DNA of 64,000 nt, from NCBI GenBank assembly GCA_030426955.1, contig JAUHXS010000010.1, forward strand, positions 54,036 to 118,035, written 5' to 3'. The DNA comes from Bacteroidia bacterium. GTDB lineage: Bacteria > Bacteroidota > Bacteroidia > Chitinophagales > JAUHXS01. The notes under the pieces are model-generated. The model was not told where the DNA came from. It saw only the letters and a program-made list of their open reading frames with translations, and did no database searches. The translations under genes were made by a program, and so were the position numbers. Positions 1-9,530 of the stretch are shown in pieces (positions within the stretch are counted from its first letter, which is position 1; each line of letters opens with the position of its first letter).

Positions 1-2
1 CT

Positions 3-623
3 GTCACTGCAGTAATTGTAAGAACTTCAGCAAATGTTGGTGCAGGCGGTAGAACCAAAACAGCTACGATTACTCATGGAATAATCATGTTGCTGTGCAT
101 TGCATTAATTCCTGGATTATTGAACAAAATCCCGCTTGCTGCCCTGGCTGCCGTATTATTTGTGGTAGGGTCTAAATTGACTAGCTTTTCTATTTACAAA
201 AGCGTTTTTGAGCAAGGAAAAAAACAATTTCTACCCTTTATCACAACCATTTTGGTTGTGATGTTTACCGATTTAATTACCGGCATAATGGTTGGGGGCA
301 GTATTGCTATCTTTTTTGTCCTCAGGGACAACTATAAAAATGCTTATCTACATGACAAAGTATCACACGATAAAGAAAATGAAACAAGAATTAAGTTGGC
401 GCAAGAAACAACCTTTCTAAATAAAGCAGATATTCTATTATTTCTTGATCATATACCAAAAAACGAAAAAGTTATAATTGATGGTAGTGCTGCTAAATTT
501 GTACACCCTGATATTTTTGACATTATTGATGATTTTAAGGAAGGAGCAGTAAATAAGAATATTTCCGTTGAATGTATTGGGCTGGACGACCGTTCCAAAA
601 CAAAGACTTTTTGGAAGGAATAA
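3..623 (+). CDS. SulP (SLC26-type) anion transporter, C-terminal part
   Basis: The frame is open from base 3, so the true start lies before the window; the ORF-track start at 87 is internal. The visible N-terminal part carries the SulP signature-like VRTSANVGAGGRTK, followed by hydrophobic segments (IPLAALAAVLFVVG; a second around FTDLITGIMVGGSIAIFFV). After the membrane part comes a soluble tail of about 80 residues ending in IIDGSAAKFVHPD and ECIGLDDR, which fits a STAS domain. SulP proteins are inner-membrane sulfate, bicarbonate or other anion transporters; the substrate cannot be read here. No carbonic anhydrase gene follows. The family is confident, the substrate unknown. Confidence 0.85.
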   Translation, partial: VTAVIVRTSANVGAGGRTKTATITHGIIMLLCIALIPGLLNKIPLAALAAVLFVVGSKLTSFSIYKSVFEQGKKQFLPFITTILVVMFTDLITGIMVGGSIAIFFVLRDNYKNAYLHDKVSHDKENETRIKLAQETTFLNKADILLFLDHIPKNEKVIIDGSAAKFVHPDIFDIIDDFKEGAVNKNISVECIGLDDRSKTKTFWKE

Positions 624-849
624 TACAAACGTTTGGAGCACCCTATCAGATTGCTTCTTTAAAGGCAAACCATTGTTATTCGAATAATTAAAAATTTTTT
701 TGTGTGTAGATATTTAGGAAAGTAATTTAGGCATGTGAGAGCCTAGGTTGGTGACGTTTCAAACTTATCATTGGGTATTTATTTCATAAGAATATCGGCA
801 TCTGACTTAGATTTCACAGAGCAGCTTTTTATTGAAAGGTAGTTTAAGG

Positions 850-1563
850 CTAACTCTTATATTTCAACCTACTAGATAATTTCTCTTTATACGATCTTCC
901 TACAGGTATTTTAAAGTCACTAGCTAAAAAGACTTGTCCGCCTGATATCTTTTCAATCTTATCAGTATTAATAATATAAGATTTATGTATCCGAAGGAAT
1001 TGATCGGGAGAGAGATTTTCCTCCCAGTAACGAAGTGATTCAAGCGTTAAATGTTTCCGATCAGACAGAATCAATTCTGTATAATCTGCATCTGACTTAA
1101 TGAATATGATATCGTCTATGTGCACTTTAATATATTCATGCCCTGACTTGATAAAAATTTCTTTAGTTGAATCTTGCGCTCCACTACTTCCATTAGTTTT
1201 TATATTTTTTTGATTGACTTTATTAACAGCCTGGATAAAACGTTGAAATGAAAATGGTTTTAGTAGGTAGTCCACTACATTTAGGTCATAACTCTCCAAT
1301 GCATAATCTGGAAAGGCGGTCGTCAAAATAATATTAGGCGGATTGGCTATTGTTTTTAAAAAATCTATTCCCGATATTTTCGGTAAATGAATATCCAAAA
1401 AGATCAAGTCTACTCTGGATGTTTTTAAAAAAGACATTGCTTGAATCGAATCTGAAAAAGTCCCGACTAGGTCTAAACTACCATAATCGTCTATATATTT
1501 TTTTAGCACACGTTGTGCAGGGGGCTGATCTTCTATAATAATACAGCTAATACCCATGGACAT
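850..1563 (-). CDS. LytTR-family response regulator
   Basis: Cytoplasmic response regulator of 237 residues. The N-terminal receiver domain (about 5-120) has the acidic pair at IIEDQ, phospho-acceptor Asp57 in LIFLDIHLPK and the KPF lysine near residue 102. A C-terminal LytTR DNA-binding domain (about 140-235) includes HEYIKV, the FIKSDADYTEL stretch and FLRIHKSYIIN. It is downstream of and overlaps the sensor kinase gene by about 17 bases, so the two are translationally coupled and form one two-component system. An alternative start is the Met two codons later. Targets are unknown; LytTR regulators usually bind paired direct repeats near promoters. Confidence 0.93.
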   Translation of the reverse strand: MSMGISCIIIEDQPPAQRVLKKYIDDYGSLDLVGTFSDSIQAMSFLKTSRVDLIFLDIHLPKISGIDFLKTIANPPNIILTTAFPDYALESYDLNVVDYLLKPFSFQRFIQAVNKVNQKNIKTNGSSGAQDSTKEIFIKSGHEYIKVHIDDIIFIKSDADYTELILSDRKHLTLESLRYWEENLSPDQFLRIHKSYIINTDKIEKISGGQVFLASDFKIPVGRSYKEKLSSRLKYKS

Positions 1564-2575
1564 TACCTAGTTGAATTATAAGCACAACTTCATATTGATC
1601 ATCCTGCTTAAGGATATTTAACTGATGACTTCCTGAGTAAATAAGCTGTAAACGTTTCTTCACATTATCTAGGCCAATACCTTGGGAAAGGCTTTGAGTA
1701 TTAGATTGTTCATTAAAAGAATTGATACAAGAAAAACGAAGTGTTCCTTTATCTGTTACATCTATATTAACATCTATCTTAATCTTCTCTGATTGACTAG
1801 CAGTACTGTGCTTAAATGCGTTTTCGACAAAAACAGATAGAATTAAAGGAGCTATTTGATAGTTGCCCTTGATATCCGATTTAAAACTAACTACTCCTCG
1901 TTCTTCTATTTGCAACTCATTCAAGTCAACATAGCTTTTTAGCTGTTCAACCTCCTTATCTAGTGGTACGTATTTAGCCTTGCAATCATAAAGCATATAC
2001 CTCAAAACCGAAGAAAGCTGCAAAATGATTTCAGGTGTTTTTGAGGAATTTTCGATCGCATGGGCATATAAGTTATTCATGTTGTTGAATAAAAAATGAG
2101 GATTAATCTGTGATTTAAGAAACTCCAATTCACTTTCATTAATAGCTGCCTGCAACCGCTCTACTTCATTTTGCTTTGTCAATGCATCCCAACCAAACTT
2201 AAATCCTACTAAAATGACAGTTACTGGCAAAATCCCTAATAAAGTATAAAATACTCCTGGAAAACTTGCTCCTCTTGTATTTGGAAAATATATTTGCTCT
2301 AAGACTAGCTCTTCCATCAAAATAGCAATAACTATAATTGCCAGTAAACTCACTAAAAAAGCCAAGTATTTCTTTCTATACAAGAACCGAGGCAATAAGT
2401 AATAATTGATAAGAAAAGCAATCAAAGAGAGGTTGATAAAATAAACGACTTCATACTCTTCTACGTGAGGGCTTCTCCTATCAATAGCATAAAATACAAA
2501 TACGGTCAAGTGCAATATGACCTGAAATATCACTTCCTTTAATAATGCAATTCTTCTATGAAGAGACTCCAACAT
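1547..2575 (-). CDS. LytS/YehU-type sensor histidine kinase
   Basis: Membrane sensor kinase of 342 residues. Four hydrophobic segments lie in the first ~135 residues, then a short coiled stretch, then the His_kinase (PF06580) domain with the phospho-accepting QINPHFLFNNMNNL motif. The ATPase N-box-like region is LSVFVENAFKHS and the G-box is SQGIGLDNVKKRL. No extracellular sensor domain is visible, so the membrane part itself probably senses. It is cotranscribed with the LytTR regulator just downstream. The ligand is unknown. Confidence 0.92.
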   Translation of the reverse strand: MLESLHRRIALLKEVIFQVILHLTVFVFYAIDRRSPHVEEYEVVYFINLSLIAFLINYYLLPRFLYRKKYLAFLVSLLAIIVIAILMEELVLEQIYFPNTRGASFPGVFYTLLGILPVTVILVGFKFGWDALTKQNEVERLQAAINESELEFLKSQINPHFLFNNMNNLYAHAIENSSKTPEIILQLSSVLRYMLYDCKAKYVPLDKEVEQLKSYVDLNELQIEERGVVSFKSDIKGNYQIAPLILSVFVENAFKHSTASQSEKIKIDVNIDVTDKGTLRFSCINSFNEQSNTQSLSQGIGLDNVKKRLQLIYSGSHQLNILKQDDQYEVVLIIQLGNVHGY

Positions 2576-2684
2576 AATTCAAAAATATGTGTTACTTATT
2601 ATATTAAAAAAAGTAATCTATCAACAACCAATTAATTCCCATGAAATGCAATTGATTAAGGTTAATTTTTTGTTTTAATAAAAG

Positions 2685-2845
2685 AATCTTCTAAAATCAA
2701 GAATAATAAAACTCGCTTGTCATTTTGAACAAAGTGAAAAACCTGCCTGACGGCAAGGCAGGTCTACCTTGAGTCAAGTGCAAAGTTAGATTTCTCTCCC
2801 GCTTTTTGGCGGGATCGAAAATGACAGTACCTTTAGGAGGTTCTA
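2685..2845. repeat. Intergenic inverted-repeat element (Bacteroidota REP/MITE-like)
   Basis: The 330-base gap between the kinase and the DUF59 gene contains no ORF but is rich in hairpins. It starts with AATCTTCTAAAATC, close to the terminal repeat of the element at 7041-7164. The inner arms resemble TGTCATTTTGAACAAAGTG and GATCGAAAATGACAG (inverted). Between them sit the hairpins CCTGCCT-GACGGCA-AGGCAGG and CCCGC-TTTTTG-GCGGG. This is a decayed member of the dispersed family around TCATTCTGAACAAAGTGAAG that is common in Bacteroidota intergenic DNA. The right end is approximate. Confidence 0.6.
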
Positions 2846-2905
2846 ATGAGTTCACCTTAAACAAGTTTAATTCGTAAATCTAAATTTGTCAATCGTAAAT
2901 TGAAA

Positions 2906-3229
2906 CTATAGCATACCCAGCTCTAGCCTGGCAGCTTCCGACATCATTTCCTGATCCCAAGGTGGGTCAAAGGTCAGTTCAAGCTTAACACTCTTCACTC
3001 CTTCTACTGCTTTGGATTTATTTTCTACCTCCTCAGGCATACTTTGTGCAGCAGGGCAATTGGGTGAGGTCAAGGTCATAATAATATGTACTTCATTTGC
3101 TGGATTTACATTTACCTCATAAATCAAACCCAACTCATATATATTAACAGGAATTTCTGGATCGAAAACTGTTTCAATAGCTTTGATCACATCGTCCTTG
3201 ATTTCCATTATCGTCTTTTGTTCAGGCAT
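2906..3229 (-). CDS. DUF59 / SufT-like Fe-S assembly protein
   Basis: A 107-residue MIP18/DUF59-family protein. It has the family core DPEIPVNIYELGLIYEV, the TLTSPNCPAAQSMP segment containing the conserved cysteine, and a C-terminal DPPWDQEMMSEAAR. This family assists maturation or transfer of Fe-S clusters and in Bacteroidota usually sits with suf genes. Here it overlaps the end of sufE by 8 bases, which supports a joint role and coupled translation. It could be labelled SufT or PaaD-like; the exact client proteins are not visible. Confidence 0.88.
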   Translation of the reverse strand: MPEQKTIMEIKDDVIKAIETVFDPEIPVNIYELGLIYEVNVNPANEVHIIMTLTSPNCPAAQSMPEEVENKSKAVEGVKSVKLELTFDPPWDQEMMSEAARLELGML

Positions 3230-3656
3230 CTGCTTTGGTTTTAAAAGCTAGCGCATAATATTTCATTTGCTTGATCATCGCGACTAGTCCGTTTGACCTT
3301 GTAGGTGACAAATGCTCTTTCATACCAATGTCATTTATGAAGCCTAACTGAGTATCCATAATATCCTGTGGGGTTTGGTTAGACAAGACTCTTAACAATA
3401 AGCTTACCAAACCTTTTACTATAATCGCGTCACTATCCGCTTCAAAGATCACCTTATCATTCCTGATCTCAGCATATAGCCAAACTTGTGATTGACATCC
3501 CCTTACTTTATTTTCATCTGTCTTGTATTGGTCAGCTAAAGGAGCAAGCTCTTTTCCAAGATCGATGATGTACTGATATTTGTCTGTCCAATCTTCAAAC
3601 ATGGAAAATTCGTCGACTATATCAGCTTCTATTTGTTTTATCGATTGTGACATCAT
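3222..3656 (-). CDS. sufE: SufE cysteine desulfurase sulfur acceptor
   Basis: SufE-family protein of about 144 residues that accepts persulfide from the cysteine desulfurase SufS and passes sulfur on for Fe-S cluster assembly. The acceptor Cys is in the VRGCQSQVW motif; IDLGKELAPL and the C-terminal LSPTRSNGLVAMI also match the family. The ORF-track start at 3662 is a TTG; the ATG at 3656 is preferred. No sufBCDS genes are within the window, so this is a detached sufE-DUF59 pair. Confidence 0.92.
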   Translation of the reverse strand: MMSQSIKQIEADIVDEFSMFEDWTDKYQYIIDLGKELAPLADQYKTDENKVRGCQSQVWLYAEIRNDKVIFEADSDAIIVKGLVSLLLRVLSNQTPQDIMDTQLGFINDIGMKEHLSPTRSNGLVAMIKQMKYYALAFKTKADA

Positions 3657-3672
3657 TAACAAAAGTAGGGAT

Positions 3673-4128
3673 TTATTGCTTAGAAACAGATTTATTGATG
3701 CGTGCTAATAATTCTTCAATCGTTTCTTGTTTTTGAGTACCAATTAGAATTTTCTTTCCATTTTTTAATTCTACTTGAAGTCCAACATTACCAGAAACAT
3801 TGTAAGCCCTGCCGCTAGAAGAGAAGAAGCCGCGAACTCCCCATCCACCATATTCTGCAACAGGCTTGTATTCCCGAATATAAGCCTTGCTGATATCTTC
3901 CCACTTCATCAATTGAGGTTTTAAGTGAAAAGGGAAAAACTGATAGCTTATTCCTTCTTTCGAAATAATAGTTACTAATCTAATAAATGAAAACAACACA
4001 ATTAAAAAGATCGGAGCTATAGAAACAGTTATATCTACCGCACCAACTACTAACGCATTAAATATAAAAATGCATGGGATGAGTATCCAAATGATCTTAT
4101 TTTGAAAGAAATGTTGTTTTTCTATCAA
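3673..4128 (-). CDS. Small membrane protein with PH-like C-terminal domain
   Basis: A 151-residue hypothetical protein with two hydrophobic segments in residues 12-55, followed by a beta-rich domain (EGISYQFFPF, KWEDISKAYIREYKP, GLQVELKNGKKILIGTQK) that resembles bacterial PH-like domains. The only upstream start is TTG, four to five bases after the gcvP stop; no ATG precedes the membrane segments, so a TTG start or a missed rare start is likely. It is cotranscribed with gcvP. The function is unknown. Confidence 0.7.
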   Translation of the reverse strand: MIEKQHFFQNKIIWILIPCIFIFNALVVGAVDITVSIAPIFLIVLFSFIRLVTIISKEGISYQFFPFHLKPQLMKWEDISKAYIREYKPVAEYGGWGVRGFFSSSGRAYNVSGNVGLQVELKNGKKILIGTQKQETIEELLARINKSVSKQ

Positions 4129-4132
4129 TTTG

Positions 4133-7021
4133 CTAGCTTAACACAGCTTCTTCTGCATATGCTTCAACTGGAGGGCAAGTACAGATTAAGTTTCTATCGC
4201 CGTGCGTATTGTTGACACGCCTAACCGCTGGCCAAAATTTATGATCTTTTACAAATGGCAATGGATAAGCTGCTTTTTCTCTTGAATAAGGGTAGTTCCA
4301 TTCATCTGAAACAACAGATGTAGCGGTATGCGGTGCATTTTTCAAAACATTATTATTTGCATCTGCTGAACCGTTTTCTATTTCAGATATTTCTTTCCTT
4401 ATGTTAATCATCGTATCAATGAAGCGATCCAATTCTTCTTTTGATTCGCTTTCTGTTGGCTCAATCATCATCGTTCCAGCAACTGGAAAAGACACAGTTG
4501 GTGCATGAAAGCCATAATCAATCAAACGTTTAGCAACATCTTCTACTTCTACTCCACATGATTGTTTAAACGGTCTGAAGTCAATAATAAACTCATGAGC
4601 AACCCTTCCATTTTCGCCAACATATAAAATTGGATAATGCTCCTCCAACTTTGCCTTCATATAGTTGGCATTTAAGATAGCATTCATAGTGGAAGCTTTA
4701 CATCCCTCTTTGCCTAACATTTTAATATAAGCATAGGAGATTAATAAGATACTTGCACTTCCCCATGGTGCTGCAGAGATTGCTGTAATTGCTTTTTTTC
4801 CTCCCATATCGACCAATGGGTTTCCTGGTAAGTATGGCGTTAATTGCTTAGCAACAGAAATAGATCCTATTCCCGGACCACCACCTCCGTGAGGGATGCT
4901 AAATGTTTTATGTAGATTCAAGTGGCAAACATCTGCTCCAATTGATCCCGGACTAGTTAACCCAACTTGTGCATTCATATTGGCTCCATCCATATAAACC
5001 TGACCACCACGGTCATGAACCACTTGACAAATCTCTTTTATAGACTCTTCATACACACCATGCGTCGAAGGATAAGTGACCATCAATGCTGATAGATTGT
5101 CTTTATGTTCTTCTGCCTTTGCTTTTAAATCAACAACATCAATCTTGCCGTCCTCATCACTTTTCACGATCACGACCTTCATTCCTGCCATGATTGCACT
5201 AGCAGGATTAGTTCCATGTGCTGAAGCAGGAATTAAGACAATATTACGATGCCCTTCTCCCCTATCTTTATGATAAGCATCAATAACCATTAACCCCGCA
5301 TACTCCCCTTGTGCTCCTGAATTGGGTTGTAATGATGTTGCATCGAAATTGGTAATCGTTGATAGATAGTTTTCTAGTTCCTTGATCATATGAAGATATC
5401 CTTCTGTTTGATTAACTGGTGCAAACGGATGAATATTGGCAAACTCCGACCAACTTACAGGAATTAGCTCTGTAGCTGCATTCAATTTCATTGTGCAGGA
5501 ACCTAAGGATATCATAGAATGCGTCAGAGACAAATCTTTATTTTCCAAAGATTTAATATATCGCATCATCTCCGTTTCTGAATGGTGTTGATTGAAAACA
5601 GGATGCGTTAGGTATTCCGTTTCTCTTTGAAGATTGGTTGGCAAGCTCAAGTTTAAGTTATCATTAATTTCAAATGAAGCACTCTTTCCAAGAGCCTCTC
5701 CAAAAACTTGAACGATCTCTTTTACATCTTCGGGTAAAGTTTTCTCTGAAATAGAAACTCCAATGTGATCATTGTCGATTAATCTAAAATTAACACCTTT
5801 GGACTCAGCAACTTTGATAACATCCTTTGCCTTGCCATCAACTTTTATTTTTAAAGTATCAAAGAAGTTTTTGTTTTCCTGTTTAAGTCCAATTGCCTCC
5901 AAGCCTTGAACAACGTTTTTGGCTAATAAATGTATTCTTATGGCAATATCTTTCACTCCTTGAGGACCATGATAAGTAGCATACATTCCTGCCATGATTG
6001 CCAAAAGTGCCTGTGCTGTGCAAATGTTTGAAGTCGCTTTCTCTCTTTTTATATGTTGCTCCCTAGTTTGCAAAGCCATTCGCAATGCATTATTGCCATC
6101 AGCATCTACTGAAACGCCAATGATTCTTCCAGGAATTTGTCTCTTAAAATCATCTTTAGTAGCAAAGTAAGCTGCATGAGGGCCTCCAAATCCCATAGGA
6201 ACTCCAAACCTTTGTGTTGACCCTACAGCAACATCCGCTCCTAATTGCCCTGGACTTTTCAGCAATGCTAAACTTAGTACATCCGCCGCCATCACGACAA
6301 ACGCACCTTTATCATGTACTTCAGCAATGAAGCTCGAATAATCTTCAATTGCGCCATCTGCACAAGGGTATTGTAACAAAGCGCCGAAGTAATTCCCATC
6401 AATACTTGCTTCGTTATAATCTCCTATAATAAGCTCTATTCCTAGTGGCTTTGAACGTGTTTTTAAAACATCAATAGTTTGAGGAAAGCATTGGTCAGAT
6501 ACGAAGAATTTAGGAGCAGCTACCTCTCGCTTGTTCTTTGCATTAAACAACATAATCATCGCCTCAGCCGCTGCTGTTCCTTCGTCTAATAAAGAAGCAT
6601 TAGCAATCTCCAACCCTGTTAAATCAGAAACCATGGTTTGAAAGTTCAACAGTGCTTCCAATCTACCTTGTGCAATTTCTGCCTGATAAGGTGTATATTG
6701 AGTATACCATCCTGGGTTTTCAAATATATTTCTTAGAATCACACTAGGTGTAATACAGTCATTATAACCTAACCCTATATAAGATTTATAGACTTTGTTT
6801 TTGCTAGCTGTTTCTTTAAGTTCTCTCAAGTATTGGTATTCGCTTAAAGCTTGCGGTAAATCAAGTTCTTTTTCAAGCCTTATCTGTGATGGAATAGTTT
6901 GACTAACGAGTTGCTCCAAAGAGTCAGCATTAACTTTATTAAGCATCTCATTTACTTCATTTGCGCTTGGACCGATGTGTCTATTCGAAAACTGATCTGT
7001 TGATTTTAGATTTATCATCAT
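4133..7021 (-). CDS. gcvP: Glycine dehydrogenase (decarboxylating), P-protein
   Basis: Single-chain P-protein of about 962 residues (both halves fused) of the glycine cleavage system. It decarboxylates glycine with PLP and transfers the aminomethyl group to the lipoyl H-protein. The N-terminal half starts with [10 protein letters not shown]; the C-terminal half contains [18 protein letters not shown], whose Lys binds PLP. The tail CTCPPVEAY is typical. The ORF-track start (TTG at 7057) lies at the edge of the intergenic repeat; the ATGATG at 7021/7018 is the natural start. The gcvH and gcvT genes are not nearby; glyA, which also exchanges glycine and one-carbon units, follows on the same strand upstream. 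Confidence 0.97.
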   Translation of the reverse strand: MMINLKSTDQFSNRHIGPSANEVNEMLNKVNADSLEQLVSQTIPSQIRLEKELDLPQALSEYQYLRELKETASKNKVYKSYIGLGYNDCITPSVILRNIFENPGWYTQYTPYQAEIAQGRLEALLNFQTMVSDLTGLEIANASLLDEGTAAAEAMIMLFNAKNKREVAAPKFFVSDQCFPQTIDVLKTRSKPLGIELIIGDYNEASIDGNYFGALLQYPCADGAIEDYSSFIAEVHDKGAFVVMAADVLSLALLKSPGQLGADVAVGSTQRFGVPMGFGGPHAAYFATKDDFKRQIPGRIIGVSVDADGNNALRMALQTREQHIKREKATSNICTAQALLAIMAGMYATYHGPQGVKDIAIRIHLLAKNVVQGLEAIGLKQENKNFFDTLKIKVDGKAKDVIKVAESKGVNFRLIDNDHIGVSISEKTLPEDVKEIVQVFGEALGKSASFEINDNLNLSLPTNLQRETEYLTHPVFNQHHSETEMMRYIKSLENKDLSLTHSMISLGSCTMKLNAATELIPVSWSEFANIHPFAPVNQTEGYLHMIKELENYLSTITNFDATSLQPNSGAQGEYAGLMVIDAYHKDRGEGHRNIVLIPASAHGTNPASAIMAGMKVVIVKSDEDGKIDVVDLKAKAEEHKDNLSALMVTYPSTHGVYEESIKEICQVVHDRGGQVYMDGANMNAQVGLTSPGSIGADVCHLNLHKTFSIPHGGGGPGIGSISVAKQLTPYLPGNPLVDMGGKKAITAISAAPWGSASILLISYAYIKMLGKEGCKASTMNAILNANYMKAKLEEHYPILYVGENGRVAHEFIIDFRPFKQSCGVEVEDVAKRLIDYGFHAPTVSFPVAGTMMIEPTESESKEELDRFIDTMINIRKEISEIENGSADANNNVLKNAPHTATSVVSDEWNYPYSREKAAYPLPFVKDHKFWPAVRRVNNTHGDRNLICTCPPVEAYAEEAVLS

Positions 7022-7040
7022 TTTTTTATTTTCATTTGGG

Positions 7041-7164
7041 AATCTTCTAAAAATCAAAAAACATCAAACAAAACCGTCATTCTGAGGTATCGAAGAATCT
7101 ACTATACATAAAAAGGGAGATTCTTCACTTTGTTCAGAATGACGATAAAGATTTTTAGAAGATT
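7041..7164. repeat. 124-bp inverted-repeat (MITE-like) element
   Basis: The ends are a perfect 15-bp inverted repeat, AATCTTCTAAAAATC and GATTTTTAGAAGATT. Inside, a second imperfect inverted pair CGTCATTCTGAGGTATCGAAG / CTTTGTTCAGAATGACG brackets AATCT...AGATT. It has no coding capacity and sits between gcvP and glyA, where it could fold as a hairpin in the transcript. Its terminal word recurs in the intergenic element at 2685, pointing to a dispersed family. Confidence 0.75.
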
Positions 7165-7182
7165 TATAAATGTGTGTCATAA

Positions 7183-8454
7183 TTAACTATATAAAGGAAA
7201 GTCCTTCATGAATTCATTAACCCCTTTCTTTACGCTTTGGATATTGGCTTCATCATCTGGGTTCATCAAAATAGTATCTATCCAATCAACGACCGTTGAC
7301 ATATGTTCTTCTTTCAGCCCTCTTGTGGTAATTGCTGCTACCCCCACTCTGATTCCTGAAGTCACAAAAGGGGATTTATCGTCATCTGGCACCATGTTTT
7401 TGTTGACAGTAATATCAGCTTTTACCAAAGTATTTTCTGCTTTCTTACCTGAGATATCTTTGTTTCGGAGGTCAATTAACATCAGATGGTTATCCGTTCC
7501 GCTGGATATTAACTTATAGTCTTTTTCGACAAAAGCCTTTGCCATAGCTTGTGCATTTGCAATTACTTGTTTGCAATAGTTTTTATATTCATCTGTCAAT
7601 GCTTCCCCGAATGCTACTGCCTTGGCTGCAATTACATGCTCTAACGGTCCCCCCTGTGTTCCTGGGAAAATGGCACTATCTAAAATGGCAGACATCATTC
7701 TTGTTTCTCCTTTAGGTGTTTTCAGTCCCCAAGGGTTTTCAAAATCCTTACCCATTAAAATAATTCCCCCTCTTGGTCCTCTTAAAGTTTTGTGAGTTGT
7801 GGAAGTAACAATATGACAATGAGGCATTGGGTCATTTAAAAGTCCTGCCGCAATCAGTCCTGCCGGATGAGAAATATCGGCCATTAATAATGCTCCTACT
7901 TTGTCAGCGATAGCCCTAAATCTAGCGTAGTCCCAATCTCTTGAATAGGCAGAAGCTCCCGCAATGATCAACTTGGGTTGTTCTTTAATTGCAGTTTCTT
8001 CTAATAAGTTATAATCAATCTTCCCGGTAGTTTTGTCTACACCATAAAAAGACGGTTGGTATAGTTTTCCTGAAAAGTTTACAGGCGAGCCATGCGTTAA
8101 GTGCCCTCCTTCCGATAAGTCCATTCCCAATATCTTATCACCGGGTTTCAAGACAGCCAACATCACAGCAGCATTTGCCTGAGCTCCTGAATGAGGCTGG
8201 ACATTGGCGTATTCTGCCCCAAAAAGTTCTTTCACTCGATCAATTGCTAGTTGTTCTACTTGGTCTACCACCTCGCATCCACCGTAATATCGCTTATTAG
8301 GATAGCCTTCTGCATACTTGTTGGTCAAACAACTACCCATAGCATCCATTACCTGCTGACTGGTAAAGTTTTCAGATGCAATTAATTCTATACCTTCTTC
8401 CTGCCTTTCTAGTTCTAGGTCAATTAGCTCAAATATCTTGGTATCTCTATTCAT
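7183..8454 (-). CDS. glyA: Serine hydroxymethyltransferase
   Basis: A 423-residue PLP enzyme interconverting serine and glycine while loading tetrahydrofolate. Family hallmarks are visible: [13 protein letters not shown]-like [10 protein letters not shown] near residue 25, [13 protein letters not shown], the PHSGAQAN segment, and the PLP-lysine motif [13 protein letters not shown]. The length is normal. The start is ATG at 8454 with a leaderless-looking AT-rich upstream. It lies head to tail with gcvP, both in glycine one-carbon metabolism, with the inverted-repeat element between them. Confidence 0.98.
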   Translation of the reverse strand: MNRDTKIFELIDLELERQEEGIELIASENFTSQQVMDAMGSCLTNKYAEGYPNKRYYGGCEVVDQVEQLAIDRVKELFGAEYANVQPHSGAQANAAVMLAVLKPGDKILGMDLSEGGHLTHGSPVNFSGKLYQPSFYGVDKTTGKIDYNLLEETAIKEQPKLIIAGASAYSRDWDYARFRAIADKVGALLMADISHPAGLIAAGLLNDPMPHCHIVTSTTHKTLRGPRGGIILMGKDFENPWGLKTPKGETRMMSAILDSAIFPGTQGGPLEHVIAAKAVAFGEALTDEYKNYCKQVIANAQAMAKAFVEKDYKLISSGTDNHLMLIDLRNKDISGKKAENTLVKADITVNKNMVPDDDKSPFVTSGIRVGVAAITTRGLKEEHMSTVVDWIDTILMNPDDEANIQSVKKGVNEFMKDFPLYS

Positions 8455-8623
8455 CGATTTGTTTTATTAAATGATAAAGGACTGCAAAAATACTAAACAA
8501 ATCAATAGAAGAGATGGTTCTTGAAGTATATTTTATATGCAAAATCTTTAAAATTTAACAATTAATTAGTGTTGCTATAATATTTGATTTAAAGACTGAT
8601 CCTATCATTGTAAAAAGTTTTAT

Positions 8624-8740
8624 ATGCAACTAATACTCTACGTTTATATTGGCTTATTGTCGGCTTCATTTATCACAACTGTTGGCATTATAGCATATAC
8701 CCTACTAAGAGATAATGAAAAAGTTAAGATCGGGAACTGA
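8624..8740 (+). CDS. Small single-pass membrane peptide (38 aa), hypothetical
   Basis: This ORF is too short for the ORF track. It encodes MQLILYVYIGLLSASFITTV and continues through a hydrophobic stretch to a charged tail LLRDNEKVKIGN, giving one predicted membrane helix. Its TGA overlaps the ATG of the next small ORF (TGATG), which argues for real translation. No family is recognised. It lies in the 570-base gap between glyA and sixA, on the strand of the polyphosphate cluster. Confidence 0.5.
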   Translation: MQLILYVYIGLLSASFITTVGIIAYTLLRDNEKVKIGN

Positions 8741-8904
8741 TGACTACTGCTAACGGCAAAATTACTTCATTCAACACACTAATATCGAGATTGCTGGCAA
8801 CGTTGAGGTTTTCTGATGAACAAGAGCTTAAAAAAAACGAGGCCATCTTAAGGAGAAAAATTGAGAATCAGGAAAAAATACTTTCCAAATTACTTGAACA
8901 ATAA
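8740..8904 (+). CDS. Small basic helical protein (54 aa), hypothetical
   Basis: Open frame from an ATG overlapping the previous stop (TGATG). It encodes MTTANGKITSFNTLISRLLA followed by a charged, heptad-like helical tail (DEQELKKNEAILRRKIENQ). No homologous family is recognised. The one-base overlap with the preceding membrane peptide and the hydrophobic-periodicity tail favour a genuine coupled pair. It ends 123 bases before sixA, so cotranscription is possible but not shown. Confidence 0.45.
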   Translation: MTTANGKITSFNTLISRLLATLRFSDEQELKKNEAILRRKIENQEKILSKLLEQ

Positions 8905-9027
8905 AATAAGACAAGGAGTTGTGCTTTTTCAATGTTAATCCATTATTACCAAATTATTAACACGTTGGTCTTGCGCACAACTTGTCATAGAAACTCTATA
9001 AATTCCCTCTTTTAATGAGTTAATATC

Positions 9028-9525
9028 ATGAAAACACTCTTTATTGTACGACATGCTAAGTCTCCTTGGAAATCTCACGAGGTAATCAATGATTTCGATA
9101 GACCCTTAAAGAAAACTGGGATTTACAACTCACACCTAATGGCAAAAAAGATAAAAAAAGCTGAAGATTTATCAGACATCTCTATTTTGTCAAGCCCCGC
9201 TATAAGAGCCAATTATACGGCTTTGATTTTTTCGAAAACGTTTAAATTTTCAAGCAAAAACATCATTCTAGATGATAATCTATATGATGTTTCCTACAAA
9301 GAAGTTATTGATAGTATTAAATCTTTAGAAACAGTCTCCAACACATTATTTATATTCGGACATAATCCCTCTTTGTATGACCTAGCTTGCCACATTTGCA
9401 AAGACACCATCAAAGAACTACCTACATTAGGAGTCCTCAAATTAAACATCGATATTAGTGATTGGAAAGAAGTAGGTAATGCAAAAGGGAAACTTGCTGA
9501 GTTTTATGACCCCAATAAGCTATAG
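9028..9525 (+). CDS. sixA: SixA-type histidine phosphatase
   Basis: A 165-residue phosphoglycerate-mutase-superfamily phosphatase of the compact SixA type. The catalytic phospho-His is in LFIVRHAKSPW (RH at residues 8-9), and the second catalytic His is in FGHNPSLYDLA. SixA enzymes dephosphorylate phosphohistidine on HPt-type proteins. It stands 5 bases before ppk1, making a likely operon sixA-ppk1-ppx; the conserved grouping suggests a link to polyphosphate or phosphate metabolism. The physiological substrate is not visible. Confidence 0.9.
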   Translation: MKTLFIVRHAKSPWKSHEVINDFDRPLKKTGIYNSHLMAKKIKKAEDLSDISILSSPAIRANYTALIFSKTFKFSSKNIILDDNLYDVSYKEVIDSIKSLETVSNTLFIFGHNPSLYDLACHICKDTIKELPTLGVLKLNIDISDWKEVGNAKGKLAEFYDPNKL

Positions 9526-9530
9526 CTAAA

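Noticed and set aside
7022-7057. Extended gcvP start (TTG) into the inverted-repeat element
   Set aside because: The extra codons overlap the repeat end; two ATGs stand at the natural start.
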